DNA of 64,000 nucleotides from Parapristionchus giblindavisi (lineage: Eukaryota; Nematoda; Chromadorea; Rhabditida; Diplogasteridae): the NCBI GenBank assembly GCA_943737045.1, contig CALSFV010000208.1, positions 1,550,001 to 1,614,000 on the forward strand. The letters are read 5' to 3'. This document shows positions 48,601-61,089 of the stretch, piece after piece. Each line of letters opens with the position of its first letter. Within the stretch, counting starts at the first letter, position 1. Below the pieces are notes generated by a model that saw only the letters and a program-made list of their open reading frames with translations, was not told the origin of the DNA and did no database searches. The position numbers and the translations under genes were made by a program.

Positions 48601-50603
48601 CGTACAGAACAAAATCTTAAAAATTGAAGTGAATTGTATGAATTTAGGCCAACAACTGTCCCATCTGTCGTAAACCATTCCGAGCTCTCATCCAAATGAT
48701 TGCAAAGAAGACGATTAGTAATGGATCAGACTCTTCCAATGGAGCGAGACGAGGGTAAGCCGATGAAAATGTCCTTGGATATTATCCATTTTTTTGAAAA
48801 TGAAAGAGATGATAGAATATTTTCATCAATTTTTGCACATAGGAATCAAAGAGAAAATGAAGGTGCAATGGTTTACATCTTTTTAACGTATTGTTAAATA
48901 ACTTCAAATATAGCTGAAGTTCCATAATTCTATACAGTAGTTTTTTAAAATATTAAAATTCTTCACAATTGTCTTTTTTCTTGGTACTGAAAAGGAAAAT
49001 GCCAAACTGCTGGCGATTATGCTTTTTCTTCCATGTGCCTTTCCTCTTCTGATGTGCTTAAAGAAGTGCCATAAATGCACCGCTCATTAGAATAATGCGA
49101 TCCATTCGTAGTCCTTTAGGGACAAATTTCAACGGTCCTGATGCAAAAAAGTACGTTTGATCAGATTGACTCGAATATCTGCACTCTTAAGGAAGTGTAT
49201 AATCAGTGCTATGAATTATAGTCGAACTCAAATTTTTGTTTTTTGTATAAAGCACAAAAAAGGTTATGAAATAAATCCATGAAGGGCATAATTAAAAAAA
49301 AAACGTAAATTATCTTATTCATATGTGTATGATAATAAAAAAGTCAATAATATTATTATATATCATTATATTTTAATATTATCATTATTGTAATTATTAT
49401 TGTTTATAGGCGATACGAGCAGATGATGTTGGTTGAAGCACTGAATGGAACTCTTAATCATCCACTCGGAAGCTCGAGCACAGCGTCATCAATCGCTCTT
49501 GATATGGTAGATGAAGTGGAGAGGAGAACATCGACGAAGTCAAGGGGACAGAAGGTATACTCCATAAAAGTACCATTACGTTACCTTAATTCACTATTCA
49601 CCTTCCGGGCAAAACTATAGATGATTTATATTATCGTCCTAATTTTATGTAAATTATACCTCAGGTCAGAAACTGGCCTACTAGAATTTCTATAGTATAA
49701 TACGACTGAGTGCACAAAACTACATGTCACATGAATGTGGAGAAAGACATAATAATTAAATTGTCTCGACTAGAGATTTAATTAGAGATCACGTGACATA
49801 CAACTCATTCCATTTAGGTCATCGGAAAGAAGGCTGTTGTAGAAGAGCTGAAAGAGACACCAGATGGTATTGAATTGAAGAGTGCTGAGTGTTTCCTTCA
49901 TCATCCTGTCAACGTCGTTGTAGTCAAACCTGTCGTCAAAAATGTTCTGCAAAAGGTAAAAAAATCATGACTAATTCCTGCTTCGTCAAGAACAAGTTAA
50001 TACGAGAAAATAAGTAATCACTATTTACGAGATTTTTATACACATCAGCACCGAAAACCAGATGCACCATCTATGCATCCATTAAAATAACCCGCTCTGA
50101 AATATTCGTATATCTAAAATAATCGAAAAATACTTTCGGGGGCAAATTTCTCATGTGTTTTCATCTCTATTTGTTTGGATTCGACGAACAAATCAAATAA
50201 ACTCTGTTCCCATTCTTCTTTCTTTATAGGACGAGGCGACGTCGTCAACTTCTTTAGAACGCGATAATCTTCCTTCGACTTCTTCCGAACCCGAATCCAC
50301 GCCCGAGAATTCCGCCAGACCTGTGGTAGGAACAATTATGCAATTTAAGAATGTCCAGGGAGTGCGTAGAATAACAATTTCGCATTTCTACTTGTTACGT
50401 AACTACTGAATTTGAGCCAACCTTTGGTCTATTATATAATATATCTCGAGAAGCTTTCATTACCATACCAAACCAACCAACTCAGAGAACATTATGAGAA
50501 TAATAAAAATTGTTTTCAGATATCCTCCGATCCGTCTTCGTCAGATTCTCAAGATTCAACTGGTGCACTTCTGAAGAAATCTCTCAATGAGAACATGGTC
50601 TGA
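45666..50603 (+). CDS. MGRN1/RNF157-type RING E3 ubiquitin ligase
   Basis: Fourteen exons (45666-45789, 46263-46384, 46546-46643, 46813-46944, 47346-47463, 47679-47789, 48004-48090, 48139-48216, 48412-48486, 48648-48754, 49410-49554, 49818-49955, 50230-50325, 50520-50603) give 504 residues. The start MGGVSS is an N-myristoylation signal, as in vertebrate MGRN1. SSYFGSHIQLGD and LDLLGDKPVAFPY open the conserved substrate-binding domain, which continues through NVRKETVKFVR, IEFTYDCDKSGFIQLHF, FRQFVFDTAEFD and FYPIVISCTI. The RING (residues about 284-322) reads CLIC...LPCRHICICYSC...CPIC with CRKPFRALIQ after it, all zinc ligands present. The Ser-rich C-tail is low-complexity. Mahogunin ligases ubiquitinate membrane and endosomal targets such as TSG101 and dampen GPCR signalling in mammals; the worm target is unknown. 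The acceptor at 46813 (caatttag) fits the frame better than an upstream cag. Confidence 0.92.
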
Positions 50604-51785
50604 TATAGTCATCTAACGAACAGTCCTATTCCCAACTAAGATCCATTCCTACTTCGTATGTCTGTCCTTATCCCCCTCTTTCTTCTACTTCTTTTTCTTC
50701 TTCCTTCAACGAAGCTCCGCCCCCTTCACATGCCCTAGGCAGTTTCAGTCCTATTTCCATCTAGGAACTCTCCAACATTTACCATACCATTTTAACGCTA
50801 ATTGTATGAAATCCCATTCTAGTTCTCATTAATTATATGGTACCAATTGATGATCGCCTTACCATTAACACTTAAGTCTCTCGGTTCGGTAATTCTTTCA
50901 AGCCAATCATAAACCTACCATGCATACTCACGATTGCTTCCAACCTCCTTCTATCTCTTCTGAATCGTCACTTACCCAATTAGCCTCTGCCTTTACTTCG
51001 TACACACTGTATTTATCCCTCTCTCTTGTACACAACGAGAATACATTTACTATACATAGTAGTTAAGATTACCACATATTCCTCCTCCATCTCAAACGTA
51101 CCCGCCAACATCCTCGTATGTGATCAATGTCATTGTCTATCGGTTCAATTCCAATATGAATGGGAATAAAAATGGCGTGAAAGTGGATTATGGTCGTTTC
51201 GCACACACATGAATAACTTTGTGATAGTCACATCCCCCTCTCAATTTGTTTTCATCTACGTCCTCTTCTCGATATGAATCTATCGTGACTCCTCTTCATA
51301 TCGCATGATAGACAGTTCTCTCAAAAGCTTACCCCTCGAATCGAGGACCTACGCTTTTATACTCCTTACTCTTTCCCACTTCCCCTAAGCACCACCAGAA
51401 TAAAGAAACAAACGAAAAACAATACAGACTAGCCTCTCACTTAAGGTCCTTATGTCCATTGTCCCATAAGTTGTTTTGCCAGACGTTCTTAAGAATGCTC
51501 TCAAGTGGGTGAAAAGGCCTAAATCTGTCTTTAATATTTTTGACTGTACTCTTATTTACTGGGAGACCCGTCATAGACGTTTAGCGTCCATTTTCTAGTA
51601 GATCATGGAACAAACCCTTAGTGGTCACCAGAGACCGCGAGTTCTTGTACTGGCCTTTCATAATATCCTTATCCCCGCAAATCCGTTGTCAATCCTCTGT
51701 TATCCGTTCTTTCTGATCGTTAGTGACTATAGTGCGTGATGTGATGAATTTTCAGATTTTAGCCACGCCCACTTTTTAGCAGAAT
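50604..51785. other. 3' UTR of the RING ligase and intergenic DNA
   Basis: An AATAAA at 51165-51170 is the likely polyadenylation signal of the RING gene, giving a 3' UTR near 580 bases. CTCCGCCCCC near 50711 and CCACGCCCAC near 51761 are GC boxes on the opposite strand; the second is directly upstream of the next gene. No coding exon is seen. Confidence 0.5.
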
Positions 51786-53993
51786 ATGGAAGGGCCTGAT
51801 CGTCCATTGGGCGAGATTCGTCTGAATGTTTCATTCTTTCAATCTGACGAAGAGAACGTGACACTTCTTCCCTCGGATGATCCTTCAGCCATTCCCTCTG
51901 CACACTATGATGAATTCGAATATGGCGACCCTGAATATGAAATGGTTACGGAGAAGATGTATGAGGTATGCCAGTCTTTAGAATGAAATGTCAACGGGGC
52001 GTAGGTTGGCCCTACTTCTTCTCTTCCTTCTATGCAACATACCGTGTCCGATAATTGGAACCGCGCGTAGTTTATTGAGGGATTAACTGATTCTTACATA
52101 GGGTAAATGAAAGTACATACAATTTTTTCTTTTTGGTAATACGTGAATAATGCACATAGAATCGAAATCAACACTTTGAATTCAAAAGTAGCTGGTCATT
52201 TGCAGTTTATTTCAAAATCAAAAAATAAAAATAAAAAAGTGGAAGCAAAATCTTAGGGAAATTTTGTTAGCCATTGAATTATGATAAAATTCAAGGGCCA
52301 TTTCTTGATTGTTCGCTCTTTTTCTATGATATGTTATTCTAATATAGTATATGCGTAGTACGGTGCGTCTTAACAATATCCGATTGCCTTTCCGCTCATT
52401 TTTCCTTCTTTATTTTATCTATTTTCGGGCAAAGTTTAAGCGACAACGACAGCACAGACACATATAGAAAAATATTTATGATATATTTAATGACGACAAA
52501 ACTATTAGGAGATTGGTGAGGTCTTTCCGCTTGAGCTAAATATTCACTACGGCCAAAAATGTCATTTTCCTCTCATTACATGAGTCCTTCCCATTAAATG
52601 TTCATTCAAGAGTGAATCCCATTAAGCAAAGAAAAATTCAAGAATGTATTAGCTCATTCGTATTTGAGTGGTACACATTGAATAACAACTGAATAAATAT
52701 TCTGTGTCCCTCTCAAAACATTTCTCCTTCTTCCCAGCGTGTTACAGAATCTTATTCCTTTTCCGTCCTTCCCAAATCATTTGGGCTCGTTACCAGTCTT
52801 CTTCTTCTTCCTCCTCCTCCTCCTCCTCTCTCTCTCCCTTCCATCTATGTCTCCACAAACAAATTCGAAGCATGGCTGAGCTTCTCTTCTTTCACTTCGA
52901 CGACACGCATAATTAGCACGTGCGCCGGCTTATTTCGAGCACTTACAAAAGCAGAAGGGAGATAAGCCAAGAGGCCATCCCAAATTTCTTTCTCTCCCTC
53001 TCTCCTTGCCTCTTTTTGTGCATAACAATGAAGAATAAAGAAATGAGCTGATATAAAGGGAAAATTGTGACCCTTCCAAGAAAATGGCGAAAGACCTATG
53101 ACGTATCTCCAGCAAAATGACTATATAATTCTAGATATTCTGTTATCGTTTCTTCTTTCGCGTCTCCCGTTCTACAATATTAACCCTTCTTCTGCTTGTC
53201 ACAGTGTAAGTACACTTCCACTTTGTACTAAATTAGATTAGATATACGGAGAGGATGAGGTTGAAGGAAATTGATTGCGATGATTAGAATCAGCAGTAAT
53301 TATATAGCACATGAATTACTTTCTAATAATTGGACCGTATGATAAGATTATTTTGTCTATGTGAACAGGGATCGAAAATCGTTCTTTAATATTTAATATA
53401 ATAATATTTATGCGTTTTCGAGAAAACACGGTACATAAAACGAGTGAAGGAGATTTTACATAATATAACAGTGTATATCTTTTGTCTTGCTGTTTACATT
53501 ATTATCGAATACATAATATTATCACGATGATATTTCAGATGTTTCGCTATGGCATTGATCTTAGTCATTGTCGTATGCGCCTTCGTATCCATTTCAAGGA
53601 CAGATCCAAACACTAGTGACGTTAGTACTTCTTTTATTGCTAAATCATTATTGTCGTACTAATGTACTGGAACGATCTCATCCTGAAGCTAAACTGTGTG
53701 TTAAGCTAAACTTTAGAATTCCAATGATTTTAATGAAATTGAAATGTGAATAGAATCATAACGGTTTTAAGTCGTACTGGTCATCACATGAATTCGTCGA
53801 AAATCGTCCAAGCAATCATCATGGTAGTCATTGATAAATAGATTTTATTCCCCGTTTAGAATCATGCAACGATACGATTGACTTAAGTGTTATAGCACCC
53901 CCGAGTGAAACAGATTATCTCGTAGCGAGAACTAGAGCAAGATTACCAGCATGTGCTTCTTACACCTTGCACATTTTGCCTCAGACTTTCTAG
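51786..53993 (+). CDS. Small single-pass membrane protein, unrecognised
   Basis: Exons 51786-51965, 53135-53205, 53539-53615 and 53860-53993 join in phase. Residues 1-60 are acidic and soluble (MEGPDRPLGEIRLNVSF, then HYDEFEYGDPEYEMVTEKMY). Exons 2 and 3 together encode a basic flank (FFFRVSRST) and one long hydrophobic span (ILTLLLLVTVCFAMALI and on to VVCAF). This hydrophobic continuity across an intron, with matching phase, is the main reason to believe the model. The last exon (SCNDTIDLSV...HILPQTF) is less sure: it needs the donor GTGACG after 53615, while the stronger-looking GTTAGT after 53620 leads to an early stop. Basic residues before the span and an acidic cytosolic side would suggest type II orientation. 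I do not recognise the family. The 1.17-kb first intron shows no other exon. Confidence 0.55.
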
Positions 53994-54583
53994 ATTTGCC
54001 AACATTATGCGAATCGCACGATATACAAGTGCAATATTTCAGAGAGGCCTATACCATGGTGAGGATGCGTTTGGCGCAATCAACTGGCTCCATTATCCCG
54101 TTGGTGAACTTGCCCTTCGACGAGTCAATATCTCACAAATCGCAATGCACAACATTCAATTGCATCACGAACATCATCCCTAGACTCCGCCCTTTTAGGG
54201 ATACTGTATTTATTGTCACATTTAATTGTATTATACTATTTACGAGTCAATCTCGTATAATCATTCCGAACTGTTCATTTGTATATCTTTTGTTTGTTCC
54301 CCTGTGTGCGATGTGCATAGGTATTGTTTGCGTTTGATGGTACTCGTTTATTTTGGTATTCAGTAGACAGGGCAAGAGATCTTCTCGTTCCGCGCAAATA
54401 ATATATTTAAGTACATCGAGGACTTTGATGCATTACATCTGTGAGCATAACACGGCCACTCTTTCCATTTCCATCTCCACTCGACGAATATCAGAGGGAG
54501 ATATGATATTTGCTTTGAGATCAGTGGTTCCCTGTAATTGGGAACAGTTGATTGTGGGGTAAGTTGCGAGAGGGAAGAAAATG
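53994..54583. other. Convergent intergenic region
   Basis: The stretch lies between the ends of the plus-strand membrane protein gene and the minus-strand vWA gene. Open frames exist (for example 53951-54337) but they have no acceptor, domain or codon pattern, and the vWA gene ends cleanly at 54584. A GACTCCGCCC box lies near 54184. TTTATT near 54346 could be the minus-strand polyadenylation signal. Confidence 0.45.
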
Positions 54584-57500
54584 TTAGATGGCTGGGTAAA
54601 ATATTGAGAGAAATATCTGCAGTGTATTCTGCAATATTAAATTTAGAAATAACAGAGTTAAATAAACATACCGGGAATGTGTGTGAAGTTAACGTATCTC
54701 TTGGTGATGAATGTAGTATGAATATCGATGCTTCCAGATATTCAAGATCAGCATATTCTATTGTTAAATAGTATTAATAAATATAATATTTTAAAACATT
54801 TACCTCCAGCTACCGCATCTTTGTCGAAATCATCCGAAAGAACAATTACTATTCTTCTGGTCAATTTCGTCGGTGTGGCTCCTCTAAAAAGTGCTGCTAC
54901 GATACTCAGAGCACTGTTCAATCCTCTATCGCCTCCTTTTCTTTCTTGATTGGCCACTGAATCGAGATGTACCCGAGATGTGTCACTGTAATCTTATGCC
55001 ATTATCTTCATTTGTCTTATATACAAGTCTTTTAAATCCACGGAAAAGCTCCACCTTGTACGTTCGTCTCCATGCAATTCAAATTGTCATCAATTTAGGG
55101 AAATGAGATAAAGTTTCAGGCTTTTCACAAAGGATAGCAAGGTAAACTCACTCGAGAGCAAATACAACATGGCTGTCGATTCCTTCACCGAATTTGACCG
55201 CTGCTATCTAAAAATTAATAAAATTAAACAATTTATTGAAGCCGTGGCATTGAGCCATAGGATATTGTATTTAGACAACGCTTGTTGTTTTTTCTTCGAT
55301 AGACCAATTTAGTGCATTGTCCTTGATTAGCAAACCTTTCATCATTCATACCCACCGAAGATTATACTACATACTTAATGTTCAATGATCAACCTTTTGA
55401 CTTAAAGCTTTCTTATTACACAATATTTATAAAATTAGAATTGGAACATACCCTTACGTTCCTATTCTTGATTGCATTTGAATGAATCAATATTTGAGAG
55501 GAGACGAGGAGATTTTTGAGTCCTGCACGAGATGTTGTATCGAAGACAAAAATCACGTCGAGAGAGCAGTCCTGACTGTTCCCGTTCAGTGTTCGGAGAC
55601 GCTGAACAAGGATTTATTACCTTATCAGCATATAAATGCACTGTTTTGCATCTCGGCCCACTTAAGAATATGACTATTTATGTCCTTAACACCTTATCTA
55701 CCAATATATAATAATTGTTTAAGACTTAGGTGATTTCATTACCCCAAATCTTACCTTTAGCCATCACGACTGTGATCTGTAATTATAAGAAAGCATGGAC
55801 TATGATTAATATGATGTTCACATCCATTTATTCGAACTCACCCGATCCGTTCGTCAAAGCGTATTGCGTTTACATCTGTCCACCATCAATCATATCACCA
55901 AATTGTTAACAAACACAAGTATGTCCAGAGAAATTTTTTCACGCATTCTCTTTTCCTATGCAAGTTGCCCCATCCAATCATATAGATTCTTGCTTGAACC
56001 TAACCCTTGAACATGGACGATGTGTTAGAGATTTGCAATTTATTCATACCATTACGAATATGAATATTCAAGTATTTTTCATATCTCCTCTTAACCATGA
56101 TCAGAGATTTTCTTATCCTTACCGTATCCCTTTACGATATTGATTCAATATCTACCTGTGCTTCTAGAGTTATTGATCTTTGTAACTCTTTGTCCATTGA
56201 ATTTGTTACATCCCCACTTCCTCGCAGGACTCCCAGACAAAATAATCCCATTTTTCTATTCATCCTTACAATTAGCATGATATTCATCGATCCCTTCATG
56301 TCACCACATTTCCTGTTACAATATGTATAATATGATGGAAAAAAGATAAAGAAAAAGAACACGGATAAAATCATCAAAAATAAATCTTGCTACTGATAAG
56401 TAAACCTAGAAAAAAGAGAAAAAAACATACATTCCGGTGAGGGACGAAGTCAGCGTTGTCCTTCGAAGTAGTTAGAATTGGTTTATTCATAGAAATTCTT
56501 ACAGAATCTTCGGCAGGATCTGAATCAACTGGAAATATTGCGGTAGAGAACTGTGCATATTTATCCTTCTCTTGTTCGATTGAAACTGTGGAGGGCATGG
56601 AAGGAGCTTGAATATATTCCGTTTTAGTAGAATCTAGATTGTTTGTTCACTTTTTAAAATAACTCTCTGTCATTTGAATATAAATACAACCCACCTCTCG
56701 AAGGTTTTCTTGCTCTAATAGTAAATGTTTGTGGTACTGTAGTTGTAGATGCTACTGTAGATGGTACTGCCCGCGGTACTGTAGGTGCTGAAGTCAGAAA
56801 TCATTGCATGCCGGCATTAATGCCAGGTCAACTTGTGATCGTCCCAGCTGCAATAATCCTAGCAAGTCTTTCGCATGAATCAGTAGTTGTGAATACTCTA
56901 TTAGGTGAACCAGCGATCACTTCGAGTTCTTTCCTGAATAAAAATATCGAAGATATCTTTTTTTTGTCCTGAATGCCGCATTGTATTGTTTTGTAATCAC
57001 ATAGCAAATGCCTGTGCAGATAAAGCCAATCAGACTGTATTACGGCCGAATTGAGTTTTTGTGTCTATTTGTGATTCAGTATACTCCTTGTTAGAGTCAT
57101 TCGTTTATATTCTTATTCGTTTAATCATTTTTGTTTTTTATCGTGTAGTAAATGTAATAAAAACTATTCAACTGACTGTACGAATGGTGCTTCGAGAGCG
57201 ATTGCGTATGTGGATATTCCATTGATCGAACGAATCTGTCCTGATGGTATGTCGAGGGCATCCCAACTGCAAACAAATCAATTAACTATAATATAATCGA
57301 AATAAAAAAAAAATTAGCTGTGTAGTTTTTTTTCCATTTACCATGTCATTATTGTTTTTTTTCATTTAACTCTGGTCGTAGGGACACATCTATCCTTAAC
57401 CAATCAAAACAATGATTGACTTTAAATCAAATAACCTATAGCCATCAGTGAGTGTGATCACCGCAGCACTTCTAGGCTTTTCCCTCTGCAACACTCTAAG

Positions 57501-59231
57501 TGCTTCTATTAGTCCCTCTCCTGTTAGTGTCACTCCTCCATGGAACTCAATCGCTACAACGAAGCCAATTATGCTATACAAAAGTAGTTATTAATTTGTT
57601 TGCTCATTTATCCATCAACCATAACAACTCTAATAGAAAAGGTGAATTGAACTTACCGTTAATCATCGATTTGAACGAAACGAAATCGGAATATATCGCG
57701 AAGGGTACGACTAATCGATGCTTCAGTCGACTCGAATACACGACCACGCCCACTTTAGATCTTCCCAAGACCGATGCAGATATTGTGAATATACATTCCA
57801 ATTGTCTATGCCATGATGATCGCACTGATCCTGAGGCGTCGACGACGAATAGAAGATCAGGTATCGATGGTGCTTGAGGTGCCGGAGCTGGAGTCGGAGC
57901 CGGGACAAGAACTGCAATCGGCACTGGAGCTACAGGAGCTGCTTTAGTAGTAGTAGTAGTAGTAGTTGGAGCTTGGGTTGTCCACCATAAAGGAGTGGTT
58001 GTTGATGGAAGAACCTCAGTGGGTTTCCATACAGCGGGAGTCGGTTTGATCCCTGGCGGCGAACCTCAAAACAAAAGGTGTTTTGTTATTGAAAAAGAAT
58101 CCTTCGCCAGTAAGAGAATATCACCTGATGGAGAAGGTGTGAATTCATAGCCGTCTCCAGTCGCTGTGATTACTTCTGAAATTATGTTAATTAATTAAAA
58201 ATATAAGTAATTCGCTATAATATCATATTATTGTTTACTTCACGAACAATTATCATTACATCTATGATCAGCATGTTTTGTTTGCATATCTCAACTGATA
58301 AAAGTCAACACCATCGTATCATAATTATCATTCCATCAGGTGATGCTGTGATATGGGTTAAAACTCTCACGATATGTGGAGCTAAAATCAACCATCCTAA
58401 TCATCCTAAAATCACCCAATCATCCTTTCAATATCTTCAAAATTATTTATTTTTCATACGATTCAAGGCCCTCGTACCTTCAGTGGTAGTTGTTGCAGTG
58501 GTAGTCGTAGAAGTCGTTGTAATAGTACGAGTCGTAGTCTCAATCAAGACCATAACATCATCCTCATCTACAAAAGGAGCTGCCGGATTCCCCTTCACCT
58601 TGTAATCGGGCAATGCAGCCTACAATGAGGCTACCGATTAAGAATAGCTGACAATACGATGTTGATTGCACTTCTTCAACGATTTATTAGTCAAATATGA
58701 GATGTGATCATCGTCATAAGTCCATTCTAATTTAATATATGTGATAGGACAACGATCACCTAAGTTTGCTCTCTGTCACTTTTTGTCGCAAGCCCAAGTG
58801 AAATTCAATGTCATGACATGCGGTTGGGTTTCAACATGTGGACGTAGAGAAATGACGAAGAAGAAAAAAAGGAAGATTTGTAATAACAACGTCACACTTT
58901 TAAGATATTTTTCATGAACTGAACTTTGTTCTCGCCAGAGCGCTGTACTTGAATCTATGTATGCATGCCAGAGCAACCACTTATTATGCATCCTTAGCTC
59001 TTTTCAAGAACCCCTGGCCACTAGCCAAAGAAAGGTGATAGTTTGTTCCTGTACTACGCTACCGTAATACTAATGATACAGTATGCATGTTATGTAGTAA
59101 TATACAATACTGAGAATATAATGAAAATCATTGAAATTGGTGTGTGAGCCTCGGCAAGAAAGAAAAGAGAGCTATCAACTTACAAAAGCTGCTGATAAGT
59201 TCAGTAAGAGAAGAAGGGCTAACTTCGTCAT
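54584..59231 (-). CDS. Secreted protein with two vWA domains
   Basis: Fourteen minus-strand exons (59184-59231, 58478-58619, 58125-58175, 57657-58064, 57436-57553, 57177-57266, 56833-56933, 56695-56787, 56431-56633, 55452-55601, 55152-55207, 54804-54940, 54672-54757, 54584-54628) give 575 residues. Residues 1-17 are a signal peptide (MTKLALLLLLNLSAAF). Thr-rich and Pro/Ala-rich mucin-like linkers occupy about 48-150. The first vWA domain starts at LLFVVDASGSV (DxSxS metal site at 156-160) and runs through VGVVVYSSR, FHGGVTLTGEGL, VITLTDGYSW, STYAIALEA to PNRVFTTTDSCERLARII. A second Thr/Val-rich linker (about 320-418) leads to a second vWA domain: CSLDVIFVFDTTSRAG, VKFGEGIDSHVVF, GGDRGLNSALSIVAALF, RRIVIVLSDDFD. 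Such proteins are worm extracellular adhesion or matrix proteins; no orthologue is recognised. The acceptor of exon 12 (aagaaag, before 54940) is weak. Confidence 0.8.
56700..56787 (-). repeat. Coding Thr/Val/Pro-rich linker made of TACNGTA-like units
   Basis: On the minus strand this part of the vWA gene encodes TPTVPRAVPSTVASTTTVP. The DNA repeats GTACTGTAG and CTACTGTAG, the same words seen in non-coding clusters elsewhere in the window. Here they are in frame as Thr-Val and Ser-Thr. Confidence 0.55.
57942..57967 (-). repeat. Coding (ACT)n tract, poly-Thr
   Basis: Seven or eight ACT units in the minus-strand reading encode the Thr run after QAP in the linker before the first vWA domain. 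It is a short in-frame microsatellite likely to vary in length and to carry O-glycans. Confidence 0.75.
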
Positions 59232-60622
59232 CCCAAACAGTTGTCATCAATGATATTGTACTCATCATACGCATGTTGCGTACGCTTCATTACTCTCATT
59301 TCACCGGCCCTCAGCCCCTTTTTGTTGTGCGATTTACTCGTTGCTACTTCATCTATACTCTCGTTCAATGCCACCGTCGAATTAGGCGAACCCCCGCTTC
59401 TTTTATGCGGTTTTTGCCATTCTCGAGTGGAGGGTGGACATTTGCCGTTTCAGATTGGAATGGAATAGAAGGAGAGAGAGAGAGTAAGAGAATAGGCGAC
59501 AATGATAGGGTACATTGGGTGACATGAATATTGAATTGAACGTAGACTGGAGAAGGGAGGGATAGAGAGAGAGAGGAAAAGTAATAGACAGGTACACATA
59601 GTACATATGAAAGGAGTCTTTTCCTCTTCATAATCTGCACAAGAAGACTTCTCATCTTCTCGTACTTCCTTTCTCTGTTACAACAACGGGAAGATGAGTG
59701 CTCATCATATCTCCTCCTCTTCCTCTCCCCCTCTCCTTCTCCTCTCTCCTCTCTCCCCCCCCCTCTCTCTCTTCATCTTTCTTCCTTCAATTTTACCTGG
59801 AGAAATGACATCTCGAACCTTGTCTCCATCGATCATAACTACCACGTCAACCTCCTCCCTCTCTTATACCCTATAAGTATCTAAAATGATGTTCGATAGC
59901 CGCCAAATGAAAACAAAAGACAATAAATTGACCAAAAAACAAGAGTTTTATTTTATCTACTAGTCGTTTCGCAAGTTCGAACAGATTAGAATTGTCGACT
60001 ATATCCTAGATTCCGCCCATTCTTCGGTCTCTTCCTACGTATCTTAAGTAATTCTCTCCTGGTTTTCGTTGTCTCCGATTTCAATTTTCTTCTTCTTCTA
60101 TCTCTTCTCACAGCCTCTCTATCTCATTGTCACTGATGACAGCTCTCAACTTATTCATACTATTTCTTATTACTCATATATCTGGCTCATCATTTTCATA
60201 TTAAACACATTTATCAGACTTTACTTCCTCTTCCTGGTCAAATCCTAATCCTTACTCTCGGTTCAAAAGTTAAATAGATTTTTTAAACGGAAAGAAGATT
60301 AGAGAAATCTCTTCAATTTTGCAAACTCTCTGGATTTTCTTATTCTATAACCTTTTCGTCGCTTTTTGACACCATATTTCTCACTATATATCTACTCATG
60401 ATAAGATGTAGATGATTAATCATTACACTTCTAATATCCTCGGAACCTGGACTGTTTATAATGCGTTCATTGACATATTTAACCCCTCCGTGTTAAAAAA
60501 AAAATATCTCCGAAAATTATAGTTTGGGTCTCTTAAAGTAAGAAGTTCATTTAATATGTTGCTTTACTTTCGCGACGTGCAGATAGACCCATGTGTTGGA
60601 TTAGAGATACGAGAGCGAGAGA

Positions 60623-60653
60623 GGGAGGGAGGGAGGGAGGGAGGGAGGGAGGG
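60623..60653 (+). repeat. (GGGA)n tract, potential G-quadruplex
   Basis: About eight consecutive GGGA units on the plus strand, with further GGGA and GA units to about 60690. Four or more GGG runs with one-base loops meet the usual G-quadruplex pattern. Confidence 0.75.
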
Positions 60654-61047
60654 AGAGAGAGGGAGAGGAAGAGAGAGAGAGAGGGAGGGAGAGATAGTAA
60701 AGTTGTTGAGAATACATTAAGGACTAGTAATGATGGAGGACGGACATGGAGATTCGAACAATAGGAACATTGTCTTTTCTTGTTTTTAGGTCTCACACGA
60801 AATGACAAGAGACCAAGAGACAGTCTCTGGTTCGGTCCATTCTTCATTTCTCTTTTTCCACTCTTCATCAGTATTACTATATACACTGAGTTGGGTTCCG
60901 TTATCTTGAACCCCTGGCCGAAACAACGGGGCCTTAACTATGTTATGTTGCATCTTATTCTATATTAATAGAGTAGATTTGCATGCTTTTTTCCATAATA
61001 TACTTCACATTTAGTATCTTTGTTCATTGAATAAATGCTCAGATCAT

Positions 61048-61089
61048 AAAGGGAGTTCGGACCACAGAATAACGGACCGAACTCCCTTT
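61048..61089. repeat. 16-bp inverted repeat (hairpin)
   Basis: AAAGGGAGTTCGGACC (61048-61063) and GGACCGAACTCCCTTT (61074-61089) pair at 15 of 16 positions across a 10-base loop. Confidence 0.75.

Noticed and set aside
53951..54337. Frames between the small membrane protein and the vWA gene
   Set aside because: They overlap each other in different frames and have no splice or domain support; probably UTR or intergenic.
55762..55783. 22-nt potential microexon (ITVVMAK) in the vWA gene
   Set aside because: It has acceptor and donor, but its phase does not fit between the exons at 56431 and 55601, which join directly in phase 0.
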